Origin: CAKZLS01 sp963701445
GTDB lineage: Bacteria; Pseudomonadota; Alphaproteobacteria; Rhodospirillales; Defluviicoccaceae
DNA length: 64,000 nucleotides
Direction of reading: 5' to 3'
Assembly (NCBI GenBank): GCA_963701445.1
Contig: CAVPAM010000034.1
Coordinates: forward strand, 11,696 to 75,695
Part shown: positions 8,790 to 17,577 of the stretch, piece after piece
Layout: each line of letters opens with the position of its first letter
Position numbering within the stretch: the first letter of the stretch is position 1
Notes under the pieces: model-generated
Databases searched by the model: none
The model's input: only the letters and a program-made list of their open reading frames with translations
What the model was told of the DNA's origin: nothing
Program-made: the position numbers and the translations under genes

Positions 8790-9863
8790 CTAGGAAACGC
8801 CCCCGCAAACGCATTGCGAACACGCTTGAGGACAGAGCCTCGTCCCCCCCGCCGGGCTCGGAGAGACTTCCCTCGATAGCGCGTCCATCGCCAATGCCGC
8901 AAGACCCTCGATGAACTCCGGGGCAGCGCCGACCGTCGGAACGCGAACATACGCCGGCACTCCGAGATCCGCCGCCTTTTCCCGGTATTCGACGTCCAGC
9001 TCCACGAGCGTTTCCGAATGTTCCGAAACGAAGGCGATGGGCACGACCACCACCGGAACCCGATCCTCCGCCGCCCTCGCGAGTTCTTCCTCGGTGGCGG
9101 GGCCAATCCATTCCAGCGGACCGACGCGGCTCTGGTAGCAAATGGCGTGATCGACGGGACCGAGGTCCGCCTCCAACCGCTCAACCACGGCGCCCACGGT
9201 CATCTCCACCTGGCGCTGATAGGGGTCGCCGCGAGCGATAACCTTTTTCGGCAACCCATGCGCCGAGAACAAGATCCGGGGCTGTCCCGCCGGCCGCGCC
9301 TGTTCGAGCCCGGCCTTGATCAGCTCGATCTGCGCGCCGATCAACCCGTGTTCCGTCGGATAACAGCACACCGCCCGATGCGGAACGGACAGACCTTCGC
9401 GCTTCGCCGCCTGTTCCCAGTCCTTCAGCGACGACCCCGTGGTCGTGGTGGAGAACTGCGGATAAAGCGGCAGCAGGACGACCCCGTCCGGCTCGAATCC
9501 GACGACCTCGGCGGCCGTTTCCGCGCTCATCGGGTGCCAGTAGCGCATGCAGACGAAAACGCGGACGGGTCCCGTCCTCAAGGCCGCCAGCCGTGCTTCC
9601 AGGGCTTCGGCTTGACGATTTGTCTGCTCGAGCAGCGGCGACCGACCGCCGATGTGCGAATAGATCTCCCGGGCAACCGGCCCCCGGCGCCGCGATATCA
9701 GCTTTGCCAGCATGAACCGGAACGGTTGCGGCACGCCGATGATCGCCGGATCGCGGAACAGGTTGAACAGGAACGGCTCGACGGCGTCCAGACAATCCGG
9801 ACCGCCCAGATTGAACAGGACCACCGCCAACCGGCCGGAACCGGTGTCTAGCCGCGCCGCCAA
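8790..9863 (-). CDS. hemH: Ferrochelatase
   Basis: A 357-residue ferrochelatase that inserts Fe2+ into protoporphyrin IX. The start MAARLDTGSGRLAVVLFNLGGPD is typical, the metal-site histidine lies in ILFSAHGLPKKVI, and the C-terminal half has CYQSRVGPLEWIGP and FVSEHSETLVELD, both family hallmarks. The last ~15 residues are cysteine-rich (LCPQACSQCVCGG), which recalls bacterial ferrochelatases with a C-terminal [2Fe-2S] ligand set; whether a cluster forms cannot be judged. The start overlaps the hemE stop by 16 bp, which indicates translational coupling. Confidence 0.95.
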   Translation of the reverse strand: MAARLDTGSGRLAVVLFNLGGPDCLDAVEPFLFNLFRDPAIIGVPQPFRFMLAKLISRRRGPVAREIYSHIGGRSPLLEQTNRQAEALEARLAALRTGPVRVFVCMRYWHPMSAETAAEVVGFEPDGVVLLPLYPQFSTTTTGSSLKDWEQAAKREGLSVPHRAVCCYPTEHGLIGAQIELIKAGLEQARPAGQPRILFSAHGLPKKVIARGDPYQRQVEMTVGAVVERLEADLGPVDHAICYQSRVGPLEWIGPATEEELARAAEDRVPVVVVPIAFVSEHSETLVELDVEYREKAADLGVPAYVRVPTVGAAPEFIEGLAALAMDALSREVSPSPAGGTRLCPQACSQCVCGGVS

Positions 9864-10885
9864 TTCCGCACCAATTCGGCAACGAGCCCGACATTCTCGG
9901 CCGGTGTCCGGGGAAGAACGCCATGACCCAAGTTGAAGACAAACGGGCCATCGCCAAGCGCGCCCAGGATCCGCAACGTTTCAGCCCGGAGCGCTTCGCC
10001 CCCCGCGACCAGAAGCTGGTTGTCCAGATTGCCCTGAACGACGCACCGCCGCTGCAGGGCCTCGCGCGCCCACTCCAGGGGTATGCCGGCGTCGATGGCG
10101 ACTCCGTCGACCCCGGTCTCCAGGACGTAGTCCTCGCATAGGACACCGCTGGCCCTCGGAAAGCCGATTATCGGGACGTTCGGAAACTCATGCTTTATCC
10201 GCCGGACGATCTCCGCCGTGGGCGCGATGACCCAGGACCGGAACTGAGTTTCCGAGAGGATCCCCGCCCAGCTGTCGAACAGCTGCACCACTTCCGCCCC
10301 GTTCGCGATCTGACATCGCAGATGGACGACCGTTGCCTCCACCAGCAGGCGGATCAGCGCGCCGAAGCTGTCGGGGTCCCTGTAGGCCCATTGCCGAGCG
10401 GTCTCGCAGGCGGTGCCGCCGCGTCCTTCGACCATGTAGATCGCCAACGTCCACGGCGAACCCGCGAACCCGATCAACGCCGTCTCCGCCGGAATCTCGC
10501 GAGCCAGCCGCCGCACGGTTTCATATACGGGCCGCAGATGCTCCTCGACGCCTTCCAATTTCAAGCCCGATATATCCGTGGCGGACTTCACCGGCTCGAG
10601 GACCGGTCCCTGTCCCTCCACGAAGCGGACATCGCATCCGAGCGCGTCCGCCACAACGAGAATGTCGGAAAACAGGATGGCCGCGTCGGGATGAAAGCGC
10701 CGCAGCGGTTGCAGGGTGGCTTCCACGGCGAGATCCGGCGTGTAGCAGAACCGCAGAAAGTCCGGCGTCTGCCTTCTCAGCTCCTGGTATTCCGGGAGAT
10801 ACCGGCCGGCCTGGCGCATGAACCAGAAGGGCGGCCTTTCGGGCAGTGGGCTTTCAAACGCCCGAAGAAAAAGCTTTTCGGTCAT
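9848..10885 (-). CDS. hemE: Uroporphyrinogen decarboxylase
   Basis: A 345-residue HemE that converts uroporphyrinogen III to coproporphyrinogen III. The signature RQAGRYLPEYQELR lies near residue 25, the catalytic Asp region in ILFSDILVVADALGCDVRF, and the second signature in GFAGSPWTLAIYMVEG. It is the first gene of the hemE-hemH-hemJ run, reading away from a 483-bp non-coding segment. hemE is the classic neighbour of the replication origin in several alphaproteobacteria (for example Caulobacter), which supports the origin call next to it. Confidence 0.97.
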   Translation of the reverse strand: MTEKLFLRAFESPLPERPPFWFMRQAGRYLPEYQELRRQTPDFLRFCYTPDLAVEATLQPLRRFHPDAAILFSDILVVADALGCDVRFVEGQGPVLEPVKSATDISGLKLEGVEEHLRPVYETVRRLAREIPAETALIGFAGSPWTLAIYMVEGRGGTACETARQWAYRDPDSFGALIRLLVEATVVHLRCQIANGAEVVQLFDSWAGILSETQFRSWVIAPTAEIVRRIKHEFPNVPIIGFPRASGVLCEDYVLETGVDGVAIDAGIPLEWAREALQRRCVVQGNLDNQLLVAGGEALRAETLRILGALGDGPFVFNLGHGVLPRTPAENVGLVAELVRNWRRG

Positions 10886-11368
10886 GATGGCCGCAGGTTG
10901 GAGGAAGGGTTTTCCCCATGTGTCCTAGCCCTCACTACATCATAACCTTTCAAGAATCTAAGTTTAGTTGTTGTAGTAGGGGGACGGAGAATTGGGGATT
11001 GTTGGCCGTCCACAGGTTTTCCAGGGATTAGTCGGGAGCAAAAATGATATATGGGATGAGTGTGGGTAACTGGCTCATTAAAACTCTGTTCGAACGGTTT
11101 AACGGGGCGTTCCTATGCCCGGGAAGAGCGGGGAAAACCATGCGCTCCGAGCCCGCTAGGCATGTCTGCGCAAACCATACCGGCGATGTGAGCGGATTTT
11201 GCCACAACGGATAACAACGATACGTTCGATCGGATAATTCGGATTGACCGCGCATCGACCATCAAAGGGGCAACTTATCCCCTTTTTGCCCCCAGCTTCC
11301 GAAGCGCCGGTTCCGGTCTCGCGGATCCCGGTTTTTTCGTCTCCCCGGCGGACAGGGACCTCGGACCC
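10886..11368. other. Candidate chromosomal replication origin region (483 bp non-coding)
   Basis: No plausible gene lies here. Base composition is visibly more AT-rich than the surroundings at 10925-11100. DnaA-box-like 9-mers are present: TGTGGGTAA at 11061-11069 (one mismatch to TGTGGATAA) and TTATCCCCT at 11275-11283 (two mismatches to TTATCCACA), plus the weaker GTCCACAGG around 11008. Most genes to the left read leftward (hemE to mnmG) and those immediately to the right read rightward, as expected at a bidirectional origin. In Caulobacter and relatives the origin lies beside hemE. The boxes are few and imperfect, so this is inference, not proof. Promoters for hemE and maf must also lie here. 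Confidence 0.5.
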
Positions 11369-11974
11369 TTGACCCGGAACCATCCCCTCGTTCTGGCCTC
11401 GGCCAGCAGCGCCCGGGCGTCCATGCTGGAAAACGCGGGTGTACCGTTTGTTCGCGAACCGGCCGACATCGATGAAGATGCCATAAAGGCCGAACACCGA
11501 TCGAGGGGAGCCAGCGGCAAGGAAACCGCTCTGGCGCTGGCGGAAGGAAAAGCCCGGCACCTGTCGAGCCGCCATCCCGGCGTTCTTGTCGTCGGCGCCG
11601 ACCAGATCCTGGAATGCCAGGGTGCCTGGTTCGACAAACCCGCCAACCGGGCGGAGGCGGCCCAGACGCTGCGAGCGTTGCGCGACCGCGTCCATGTCCT
11701 GACCAGCGCGGTGACCGTGGTGCGCGACGACACCTGTCTCTGGCGGTTCGCCGATACGGCCAGCCTCACCATGAGGCCCTTCAGCGAAGCCTTTCTTCGC
11801 CGCTACGTGGAGCAGGCCGGCGAGGCCTTCCTCGAATCCGTCGGGGCGTATCGCATTGAGGGCACAGGGATACAACTGTTTTCCCGTATCGAAGGCGACC
11901 ATTTTACCATCCTCGGAATGCCGCTTCTGCCTCTTCTGGATTTCCTGCGGCGGAACGGTTTTATTCAGGACTAG
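11369..11974 (+). CDS. maf: Maf family nucleotide pyrophosphatase
   Basis: A 201-residue Maf-like protein, a house-cleaning hydrolase of non-canonical or modified nucleoside triphosphates. Family marks are LVLASASSARASMLENAGVPF at the N-terminus, VVGADQIL in the middle (catalytic Asp) and the late segment VGAYRIEGTGIQLFSRIEGD. The start used is TTG at 11369 (MTRNHPLVLAS); no better ATG fits the conserved N-terminus. It opens the plus-strand maf-aroE-coaE-dnaQ series typical of alphaproteobacteria. A dubious upstream extension is not supported. Confidence 0.92.
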   Translation: MTRNHPLVLASASSARASMLENAGVPFVREPADIDEDAIKAEHRSRGASGKETALALAEGKARHLSSRHPGVLVVGADQILECQGAWFDKPANRAEAAQTLRALRDRVHVLTSAVTVVRDDTCLWRFADTASLTMRPFSEAFLRRYVEQAGEAFLESVGAYRIEGTGIQLFSRIEGDHFTILGMPLLPLLDFLRRNGFIQD

Positions 11975-12023
11975 CGGCAGGCGTCGGCGGGCAGATGGCT
12001 ATCAGGAAAAGATCGGCGAATTC

Positions 12024-12875
12024 ATGAGCATCCTCTCGGGAAAGGCCAAAATCGCCGGGGTCATGGGTTGGCCCCTGGCGCATTCGCTGTCGCCCCGGCT
12101 CCACGGTTATTGGCTCGAACAGTATGGCATCGATGGCGCCTACGTGCCGTTGCCCGTGAGGTCGGAAAATATCGTCGACGCCATGAAGGCCCTGCCGAAA
12201 CTCGGTTTTTCGGGAGCGAACGTGACCGTGCCGCACAAGGAGGCGGCTTTTGCCTCGGTCGATAGCATGACCGATACGGCGCGAAGGATCGGGGCGGTCA
12301 ACACACTTGTCGTTCAACCGGACGGTCGCCTGCGTGGCGACAACACCGATGCCTTCGGATTTGTCGAGAATCTCAAGTCCGGCCATCCGGCATGGACGGC
12401 GACGCGAGGTCCGGCGGTTGTCTTCGGCGCCGGTGGAGCCGCGCGGGCGGTCTGCGCCGCGCTGCTGGACGAGGGTGTCCCGGCACTGAGACTGTGCAAC
12501 CGGAGCGGGGATCGCGCCTCGAGACTGGCGGCCGATCTCGGCGGCTCTATCGAGGCGATCCCCTGGGACGCGCGATCGGAGGCGCTGGAACATGCGGCGC
12601 TGATGGTCAACACGACAACGCTTGGGATGATCGGCCATCCTCCCCTCGATCTCGATCTCGCCAAGCTTCCCGTCGATGCGGTGGTTACGGATATTGTGTA
12701 CAATCCCCTGCGTACCCGCTTTTTGACGAAAGCGGCGGAACGTGGAAATCCGGTGGTCGACGGCCTTGGAATGCTCCTTCACCAAGCACGGCCCGGTTTT
12801 TCGGCGTGGTTCGGGGTCGATCCGGCGGTGACGGACGATCTTCGCGCGTTCGTTCTCGGGGGGATCGGCGGCTGA
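12024..12875 (+). CDS. aroE: Shikimate dehydrogenase (NADP+)
   Basis: A 283-residue AroE that reduces 3-dehydroshikimate in aromatic amino-acid synthesis. Seen are the substrate-binding start VMGWPLAHSLSPRLHGYWL, the catalytic Lys in NVTVPHKEAAF, the NTDAFGF segment, the Rossmann glycine motif VVFGAGGAARAV and the C-terminal GLGMLLHQARPGFSAWFG. The frame stays open upstream to 11856, but that part overlaps maf; ATG at 12024 fits the family N-terminus, leaving a 49-bp gap to maf. Its TGA overlaps the ATG of coaE (TGATG), so the two are coupled. Confidence 0.96.
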   Translation: MSILSGKAKIAGVMGWPLAHSLSPRLHGYWLEQYGIDGAYVPLPVRSENIVDAMKALPKLGFSGANVTVPHKEAAFASVDSMTDTARRIGAVNTLVVQPDGRLRGDNTDAFGFVENLKSGHPAWTATRGPAVVFGAGGAARAVCAALLDEGVPALRLCNRSGDRASRLAADLGGSIEAIPWDARSEALEHAALMVNTTTLGMIGHPPLDLDLAKLPVDAVVTDIVYNPLRTRFLTKAAERGNPVVDGLGMLLHQARPGFSAWFGVDPAVTDDLRAFVLGGIGG

Positions 12876-13540
12876 TGATGATCCTGGGACTGACCGGATG
12901 CATCGCCATGGGAAAAAGCGCGGCGGCCGATATGTTCGTCAGGCTCGGCGTCCCGGTGCACGACGCGGACGACGCCGTTCATCGTCTGCTAGGACCGGGG
13001 GGCGGAGCGGTCGCGGCGGTCGAAAGCACGTTTCCCGGCTCGGCCCGCGATGGCGCCATCGATCACGAAGCCGTCGCGAGGCGCGTTTTCGGGGACCCAG
13101 TCGCGCTGAAGCGATTGGAGGGTATTTTGCATCCGCTCGTCAAAATCGATCAGCGCCGTTTTCTCGCCAAGGCGGCGCGACGGGGGGAGCGGCTGGTGGT
13201 GCTGGATGTGCCGCTGCTGTTCGAAACCGGCGGGGACGAGATGTGCGACCGAGTGGCCGTCGTCTCCGCGCCCCGCTTCGTTCAAACCGAGCGATTACTC
13301 AAACGCCCGGGAATGACCCGCGAACGTATCGACACCATTCGCGGTCTGCAGATGTCCGACCTGGAGAAAAAACGGCGCGCGGACTACGTTATCCCCACGG
13401 GTCTGGACCGGGCGTTTACGATGCGCAGGATCGAGAAAATCGTGAACGATCTGAAAACGAACGCAAGGCGGGGAAGTGCATCGCGGCCGCGACGCCACGA
13501 CCGGTCCCGTGTCCTTGTGAAGGGAGAATATCGTGCGTGA
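12875..13540 (+). CDS. coaE: Dephospho-CoA kinase
   Basis: A 221-residue CoaE, the last enzyme of coenzyme A synthesis. The P-loop is GLTGCIAMGKSAAADMF, then VPVHDADDAVHRLL (substrate-binding Asp) and VVLDVPLLFETGGDEMCD, all characteristic. Two adjacent ATGs (12875 and 12878) are possible; the first overlaps the aroE stop. The C-terminal ~25 residues are basic (RRGSASRPRRHDRSR) and run 8 bp into dnaQ. Its reading frame is open from 12392, but the upstream portion is antisense-like filler inside aroE. Confidence 0.94.
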   Translation: MMILGLTGCIAMGKSAAADMFVRLGVPVHDADDAVHRLLGPGGGAVAAVESTFPGSARDGAIDHEAVARRVFGDPVALKRLEGILHPLVKIDQRRFLAKAARRGERLVVLDVPLLFETGGDEMCDRVAVVSAPRFVQTERLLKRPGMTRERIDTIRGLQMSDLEKKRRADYVIPTGLDRAFTMRRIEKIVNDLKTNARRGSASRPRRHDRSRVLVKGEYRA

Positions 13541-14204
13541 AATCGCCTTGGATACCGAGACCACCGGCTTCGACCCCAGCCAGGGCCACCGGATCGTGGA
13601 AATCGGGTGCGTCGAACTCCTCAATCACGTTCCCACGGGCCGGACGTATCAGGCCTACGTCAACCCCGAGCGCGCCATGCCCACGGAAGCTTTCGAGGTG
13701 CATGGCCTTTCCGATGACTTTCTCGCCGATAAGCCCGTCTTCTCCGAGATCGCCGATGCCTTCACGGCGTTCCTGGCGGATTCACCCCTGGTGATCCACA
13801 ACGCCACTTTCGACATGGGGTTCATCAACGCCGAACTGAACGGCCTCGGACGGCCGCCGATCGATACCGCCCGGGCCATCGATACGGTCCATATGGCGCG
13901 CAAGAAGTTTCCAGGGGCTCCGGCCAATCTCGACGCGCTTTGCCGGCGCTTTCAGATCGATATTTCGGACCGCGCCCTCCACGGGGCGCTGAAGGACGCG
14001 CGCCTGTTGGCCGACGTTTATCTCGAGCTTCTCGGCGGGCGCCAACCCGGATTGAAGCTGGTCTCGCAGGAGGGCCAAAAGGCGGTCGCCCAGTTCCGCC
14101 GCCAGCGGCCGCCGCGCGTCCTGACACCAAGTCCCGAGGAGGAAGCCGCGCACGCGGACTTCCTCGCGAAGATCACCGATCCCCTGTGGAAGAGCGCCGA
14201 GTAA
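13533..14204 (+). CDS. dnaQ: DNA polymerase III epsilon subunit (3'-5' exonuclease)
   Basis: A 223-residue DnaQ, the proofreading exonuclease of the replicative polymerase. The DEDDh residues are visible: D and E in ALDTETTGFDP near residue 6, D in HNATFDMGFINAEL near 92, H and D in HGALKDARLLADVYLELLG near 150. Translation starts with GTG at 13533 inside the end of coaE (8-bp overlap). The C-terminal segment after the exonuclease domain, which binds PolC/alpha in the family, is present and charged (SPEEEAAHADFLAK). Neighbours are the usual coaE before it and secB, convergent, after it. Confidence 0.95.
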   Translation: MREIALDTETTGFDPSQGHRIVEIGCVELLNHVPTGRTYQAYVNPERAMPTEAFEVHGLSDDFLADKPVFSEIADAFTAFLADSPLVIHNATFDMGFINAELNGLGRPPIDTARAIDTVHMARKKFPGAPANLDALCRRFQIDISDRALHGALKDARLLADVYLELLGGRQPGLKLVSQEGQKAVAQFRRQRPPRVLTPSPEEEAAHADFLAKITDPLWKSAE

Positions 14205-14224
14205 GACCGATGATCGACGCGTGA

Positions 14225-14779
14225 TCACACCAGCTTGGCGTCGTTATCCTCAAGCGGCGGTGCCTCTGGCTGACGCTCTTGCGCCTGTCTCTGGTAAAGC
14301 CCCGCAAAATCCACCGGACCGAGCATCAAAGGCAGGAAACCGCCGTTGACGGTGGTCATGGCGACGATCTGGCGAGCGAACGGAAACAGCATCCGCGGGC
14401 ATTCGATCAGCAGGACGGGTCGAAGGTGCTGCTCGGGAACGTTCAGCGTGAAGACGCCGCCGTACGAGAGTTCGAGAATGAAGGCCACCGCCTCCCCGAT
14501 CTTGCACTCGGCCTTGATGCTGAGAACCACTTCGTAGGCGGGTGGGGCGATGTTCTGCGCCTTGACGTCCACGTGAACCGAAATATTCGGTTGCTGGTTC
14601 TGCAGCTCCTTGAAAATCTGGGGCGTTCCCGGTGCCTCGAAGGACAGATCCTTGATGTATTGGGCGTTGATGGCCAGCGCCGGCTGCGAGCCTTGAGCTT
14701 CGCCGGTCTGGCCTGGCGCGGTGTCCCCACCGGCGTTCGCCGACGGCGCCGGAGCCGCGCCTTCTGTTTCGTCTGTCAT
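14225..14779 (-). CDS. secB: Protein-export chaperone SecB
   Basis: A 184-residue cytoplasmic export chaperone that keeps precursors unfolded and delivers them to SecA. Conserved segments are INAQYIKDLSFEAPGTPQIF, the AYEVVLSIKAECKIGEAVAFILEL core and LLIECPRMLFPFARQIVAMT. It is longer than the enteric protein (about 155) because of an alanine/glycine-rich N-terminal extension (MTDETEGAAPAPSANAGGD) and an acidic tail. ATG at 14779 is chosen because AGAGGGATCATC precedes it and the longer frame to 15001 runs over fxsA. secB next to dnaQ and fxsA is a standard alphaproteobacterial order. Confidence 0.95.
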   Translation of the reverse strand: MTDETEGAAPAPSANAGGDTAPGQTGEAQGSQPALAINAQYIKDLSFEAPGTPQIFKELQNQQPNISVHVDVKAQNIAPPAYEVVLSIKAECKIGEAVAFILELSYGGVFTLNVPEQHLRPVLLIECPRMLFPFARQIVAMTTVNGGFLPLMLGPVDFAGLYQRQAQERQPEAPPLEDNDAKLV

Positions 14780-14813
14780 GATGATCCCTCTTTGTTCATG
14801 AACCGTCTGGCTA

Positions 14814-15410
14814 TCATGGATCCTCTGGCGGGACAACCTTCGGTGGCCGCCGACCGCGCCACGGATTGGAGGAACCATCGGACGGCCCAGGTGACCCCCG
14901 CGGGGTGTCTTGGCCGGATTTCGCGTCGCGGTCGCCCGGGCCGACTTCCTCGAACTCGCCGTCAATGACCGGACCGCCACCCGGCGGAGGCGGCGGAGCA
15001 CGACCGTCGTCTGGCGCCGGCGGCGGCATGTCCGTCCAGACGTTCACCTCGGCCTTGTTGGCGAGATATCGGCCGGCCAATCGCCGCAAGGCGGCGCGAA
15101 CCGGCGGAACCAGGAGAAGAAAGCCGAAGCCGTCGGTGATGAAGCCCGGCGTCAGAAGCAGCGCGCCGCCGACAAGTATGCACAACCCGTCGAACACTTC
15201 GGTCATCGGAAGACGGCCGGCCGCCAGGTTTTCCTGGGCGCGGGCGAGGGTGGACAGGCCTTGATGGCGAAGCAGCGCGCTACCGACGATCGCCGTCAGG
15301 ATCACCGCGCCGACCGTCGGCCACAGGCCGAAATAACCTCCGGCCTCAATAAAAACGACGATTTCGAGGATCGGCACTCCGATCATCGCAAGTATCAGAA
15401 TCAGGACCAT
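14814..15410 (-). CDS. fxsA: FxsA family membrane protein
   Basis: A 198-residue inner-membrane protein of the FxsA family (cytoplasmic membrane protein; in E. coli an extra copy suppresses phage T7 exclusion by F). The N-terminus MVLILILAMIGVPILEIVVF, the GSALLRHQGL segment and the LLLTPGFITDGFGFLLLVPPVR motif define the family, with about four hydrophobic segments in the first 120 residues. The remaining ~80 residues form a proline/glycine-rich, charged cytoplasmic tail. It is 34 bp upstream of secB on the same strand. A physiological role is not established. Confidence 0.88.
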   Translation of the reverse strand: MVLILILAMIGVPILEIVVFIEAGGYFGLWPTVGAVILTAIVGSALLRHQGLSTLARAQENLAAGRLPMTEVFDGLCILVGGALLLTPGFITDGFGFLLLVPPVRAALRRLAGRYLANKAEVNVWTDMPPPAPDDGRAPPPPPGGGPVIDGEFEEVGPGDRDAKSGQDTPRGSPGPSDGSSNPWRGRRPPKVVPPEDP

Positions 15411-15578
15411 GGTTGCGCTGAGATCCGCAAAGGCTTATCTATTGATCAATAGCGTAGCGATGGGCCAACAAGCGGACTGGTGGCTGGAACCGGCCATGAC
15501 CCACCTTCGAATTCGGACAGTGTTTCGACGCCAGGCCGCCCAATCTTTCAACCGCGTGCACATGATTAAGATAATATT

Positions 15579-16277
15579 ATGAGCGGTGGCTATCAGTTTC
15601 TCGATATTATTCTCTTCGCGCTCGTCGCGGCATTCCTGATTCTGCGTCTTCGCAGCGTCCTTGGCCGGAGGAACGGCCACGAGGGACCGACCAGCGATCC
15701 GTTCGACAGCGCGTCGCGCCGGGAGAAAACCGACGAGAAGGTCGTCCGGCTTCCGGACCGATCCGAAAAACCGGCGGAGACCGGCCCGACGATCGACGAA
15801 GAAACGGCGTCTCGCGAGGGAACCCCGCTGGAAGTCGGGTTGACCCAGATCCGGGTCGCCGATCCGAAATTCAACATCAACGAATTCCAGTCCGGATCCC
15901 GGATCGCCTTCGAGTTGATCCTTACGGCCTTCGCGGCCGGTGACACCGCGACCCTCAAGAACCTGCTGAGCCCGGAGGTTTTCGGGAATTTTTCGCAATC
16001 CATCCGCGAACGCGAGCAGGCTGGCGAGACCATGGAAACCACGTTGGTCGGCATCAAGTCGTCCGACGTCGTCGAGGCCTACATGGCCGGTCGCACCGCC
16101 CACATCACCATCAAGTTCGTCACCCAGCAGATCAACGTGATGCGCGACAAGGATGGGGAGATCGTCGACGGCGATCTCAGCACCATCAACGACGTCATCG
16201 ACTTCTGGACGTTCGCCCGCGACACGCGCAGTTCCGACCCCAACTGGATGCTGGTGGCGACCGGCAGTCTTGACTGA
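15579..16277 (+). CDS. Tim44-like domain membrane protein (TimA)
   Basis: A 232-residue protein with an N-terminal membrane anchor (FLDIILFALVAAFLILRLRSVLG) and a C-terminal Tim44/MBA1-type domain from about residue 85 (FNINEFQSGSRIAFELILTAF to the DFWTFARDTRSSDPNW segment). The mitochondrial homologue Tim44 works at the import motor; the bacterial protein (TimA) is membrane-associated and its role is less clear. A charged linker (residues 30-80) separates the parts. Its stop overlaps the likely mltA start by 8 bp; timA-mltA-smr is the usual alphaproteobacterial arrangement. Confidence 0.9.
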   Translation: MSGGYQFLDIILFALVAAFLILRLRSVLGRRNGHEGPTSDPFDSASRREKTDEKVVRLPDRSEKPAETGPTIDEETASREGTPLEVGLTQIRVADPKFNINEFQSGSRIAFELILTAFAAGDTATLKNLLSPEVFGNFSQSIREREQAGETMETTLVGIKSSDVVEAYMAGRTAHITIKFVTQQINVMRDKDGEIVDGDLSTINDVIDFWTFARDTRSSDPNWMLVATGSLD

Positions 16278-17499
16278 CACGCTCATTGCCCCGGCTCCGG
16301 CGCCGGGGCCCAGCCAATTGAAAAGCAAGACACGGCTGGCCACCGCTCCCTGGCGGATCACCATCACCGCTGTTCTTCTCCTCGTTCTCGCTCAGTGCGG
16401 GCCGCCGCCGCCATCCCGCTTGGTCTTGACCCCGACGGCCTTCGACGCCCTGGCCGATTGGCGCCGGGACGACCAGTCCGGCGCCCTGGCGGCGCTGCGA
16501 GAGACGTGCGCCCGGTTCGACCGGCTCGAAAATGACCGGGGCGTTGGCCCGGAATCACTAGCGGGGACCATCGCCGACTGGCGCCCCATTTGCGCGGCCG
16601 CCAGCGACGTGGAAGATACCGCCGAGGCCGCCCGCCGTTTTTTCGAGGTCTGGTTCGACCCGTATCTCGCGGCCGACAACGACAACGCGGACGGCCTGTT
16701 CACCGGTTATTACGAGGCGGAACTCCATGGTTCGCGGACCCGGGAGGGACCGTACCAGACAGCGATCTATGCCCGCCCCACGGATATGGTGACCGCCGAC
16801 CTCGGCGAGTTCCGCGAGGAGTGGAAGGGAAAGACACTCGTCGGCCGGGTCGTGGACGGCCGCCTGCGCCCGTTTCCCACGCGCTCGGATATCGAGGAGG
16901 GAGCCCTGAAGGACGAAAACCTGGAGATCTTGTGGGTCGACAGTGCCATCGACGCGTTCTTCCTGCATATCCAGGGTTCCGGGCGCGTGACGATGAATGA
17001 CGGGGGAAGTGTCCGGCTCGGTTACGCCGCGCAGAATGGCCACTCGTATGTCGCGATCGGCCGGGAGCTCATCGAGCGGGGGGCGATTTCCCGCGACGAG
17101 ATGTCGATGCAGGCGATCCGCTCGTGGCTTTCCGCCAATCCCCAGGAAGCGCCGAAACTGATGGCCAGCAATCCGTCGTTTATCTTTTTCCGCGAACTCA
17201 CGGGTCCCGGACCCATCGGCGCGCAAGGCGTTCCTCTCACACCCGGCCGGAGCCTGGCGGTGGACCGCAAGTTCATTCCCCTGGGCATCCCCGTGTGGCT
17301 CGACACCACCGAACCGCTGTCGCCGGACACTCCGTTGCGGAGGCTCGTCGTGGCCCAGGATACCGGCGGCGCCATAAAAGGCCCGGTCCGCGGGGACCTC
17401 TTCTGGGGTTTCGGCGAGGAGGCGGCGAGCAAGGCCGGTCAAATGAAGCAGACGGGGCGTTACTATCTTCTTTTGCCAAAGGCCGTATCCCGGAATTGA
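16270..17499 (+). CDS. mltA: Membrane-bound lytic murein transglycosylase A
   Basis: A murein-cleaving lytic transglycosylase. The mature part has the MltA-type barrel with FTGYYEAELHGSRTREG, VGRVVDGRLRPFPTRSDIEEG, the catalytic-region sequences ILWVDSAIDAFFLHIQGSGRV, and the 3D domain GIPVWLDTTEP then VVAQDTGGAIKGPVRGDLFWG (family aspartates present). The N-terminus carries a lipoprotein-like signal, TITAVLLLVLAQC. No ATG suits it. TTG at 16270 overlaps the timA stop (coupling); TTG at 16318 would give a shorter, more typical signal (KSKTRLATAPWR). Either start is possible; the rest is secure. Confidence 0.93.
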   Translation: MTDTLIAPAPAPGPSQLKSKTRLATAPWRITITAVLLLVLAQCGPPPPSRLVLTPTAFDALADWRRDDQSGALAALRETCARFDRLENDRGVGPESLAGTIADWRPICAAASDVEDTAEAARRFFEVWFDPYLAADNDNADGLFTGYYEAELHGSRTREGPYQTAIYARPTDMVTADLGEFREEWKGKTLVGRVVDGRLRPFPTRSDIEEGALKDENLEILWVDSAIDAFFLHIQGSGRVTMNDGGSVRLGYAAQNGHSYVAIGRELIERGAISRDEMSMQAIRSWLSANPQEAPKLMASNPSFIFFRELTGPGPIGAQGVPLTPGRSLAVDRKFIPLGIPVWLDTTEPLSPDTPLRRLVVAQDTGGAIKGPVRGDLFWGFGEEAASKAGQMKQTGRYYLLLPKAVSRN

Positions 17500-17577
17500 G
17501 GACGGCGCGCGCGCCGGAACGCCGCATCCGCTCCTCCATGGCTTGCGCTCGCGTCGGGAAATCCTCATTCTGTAATC

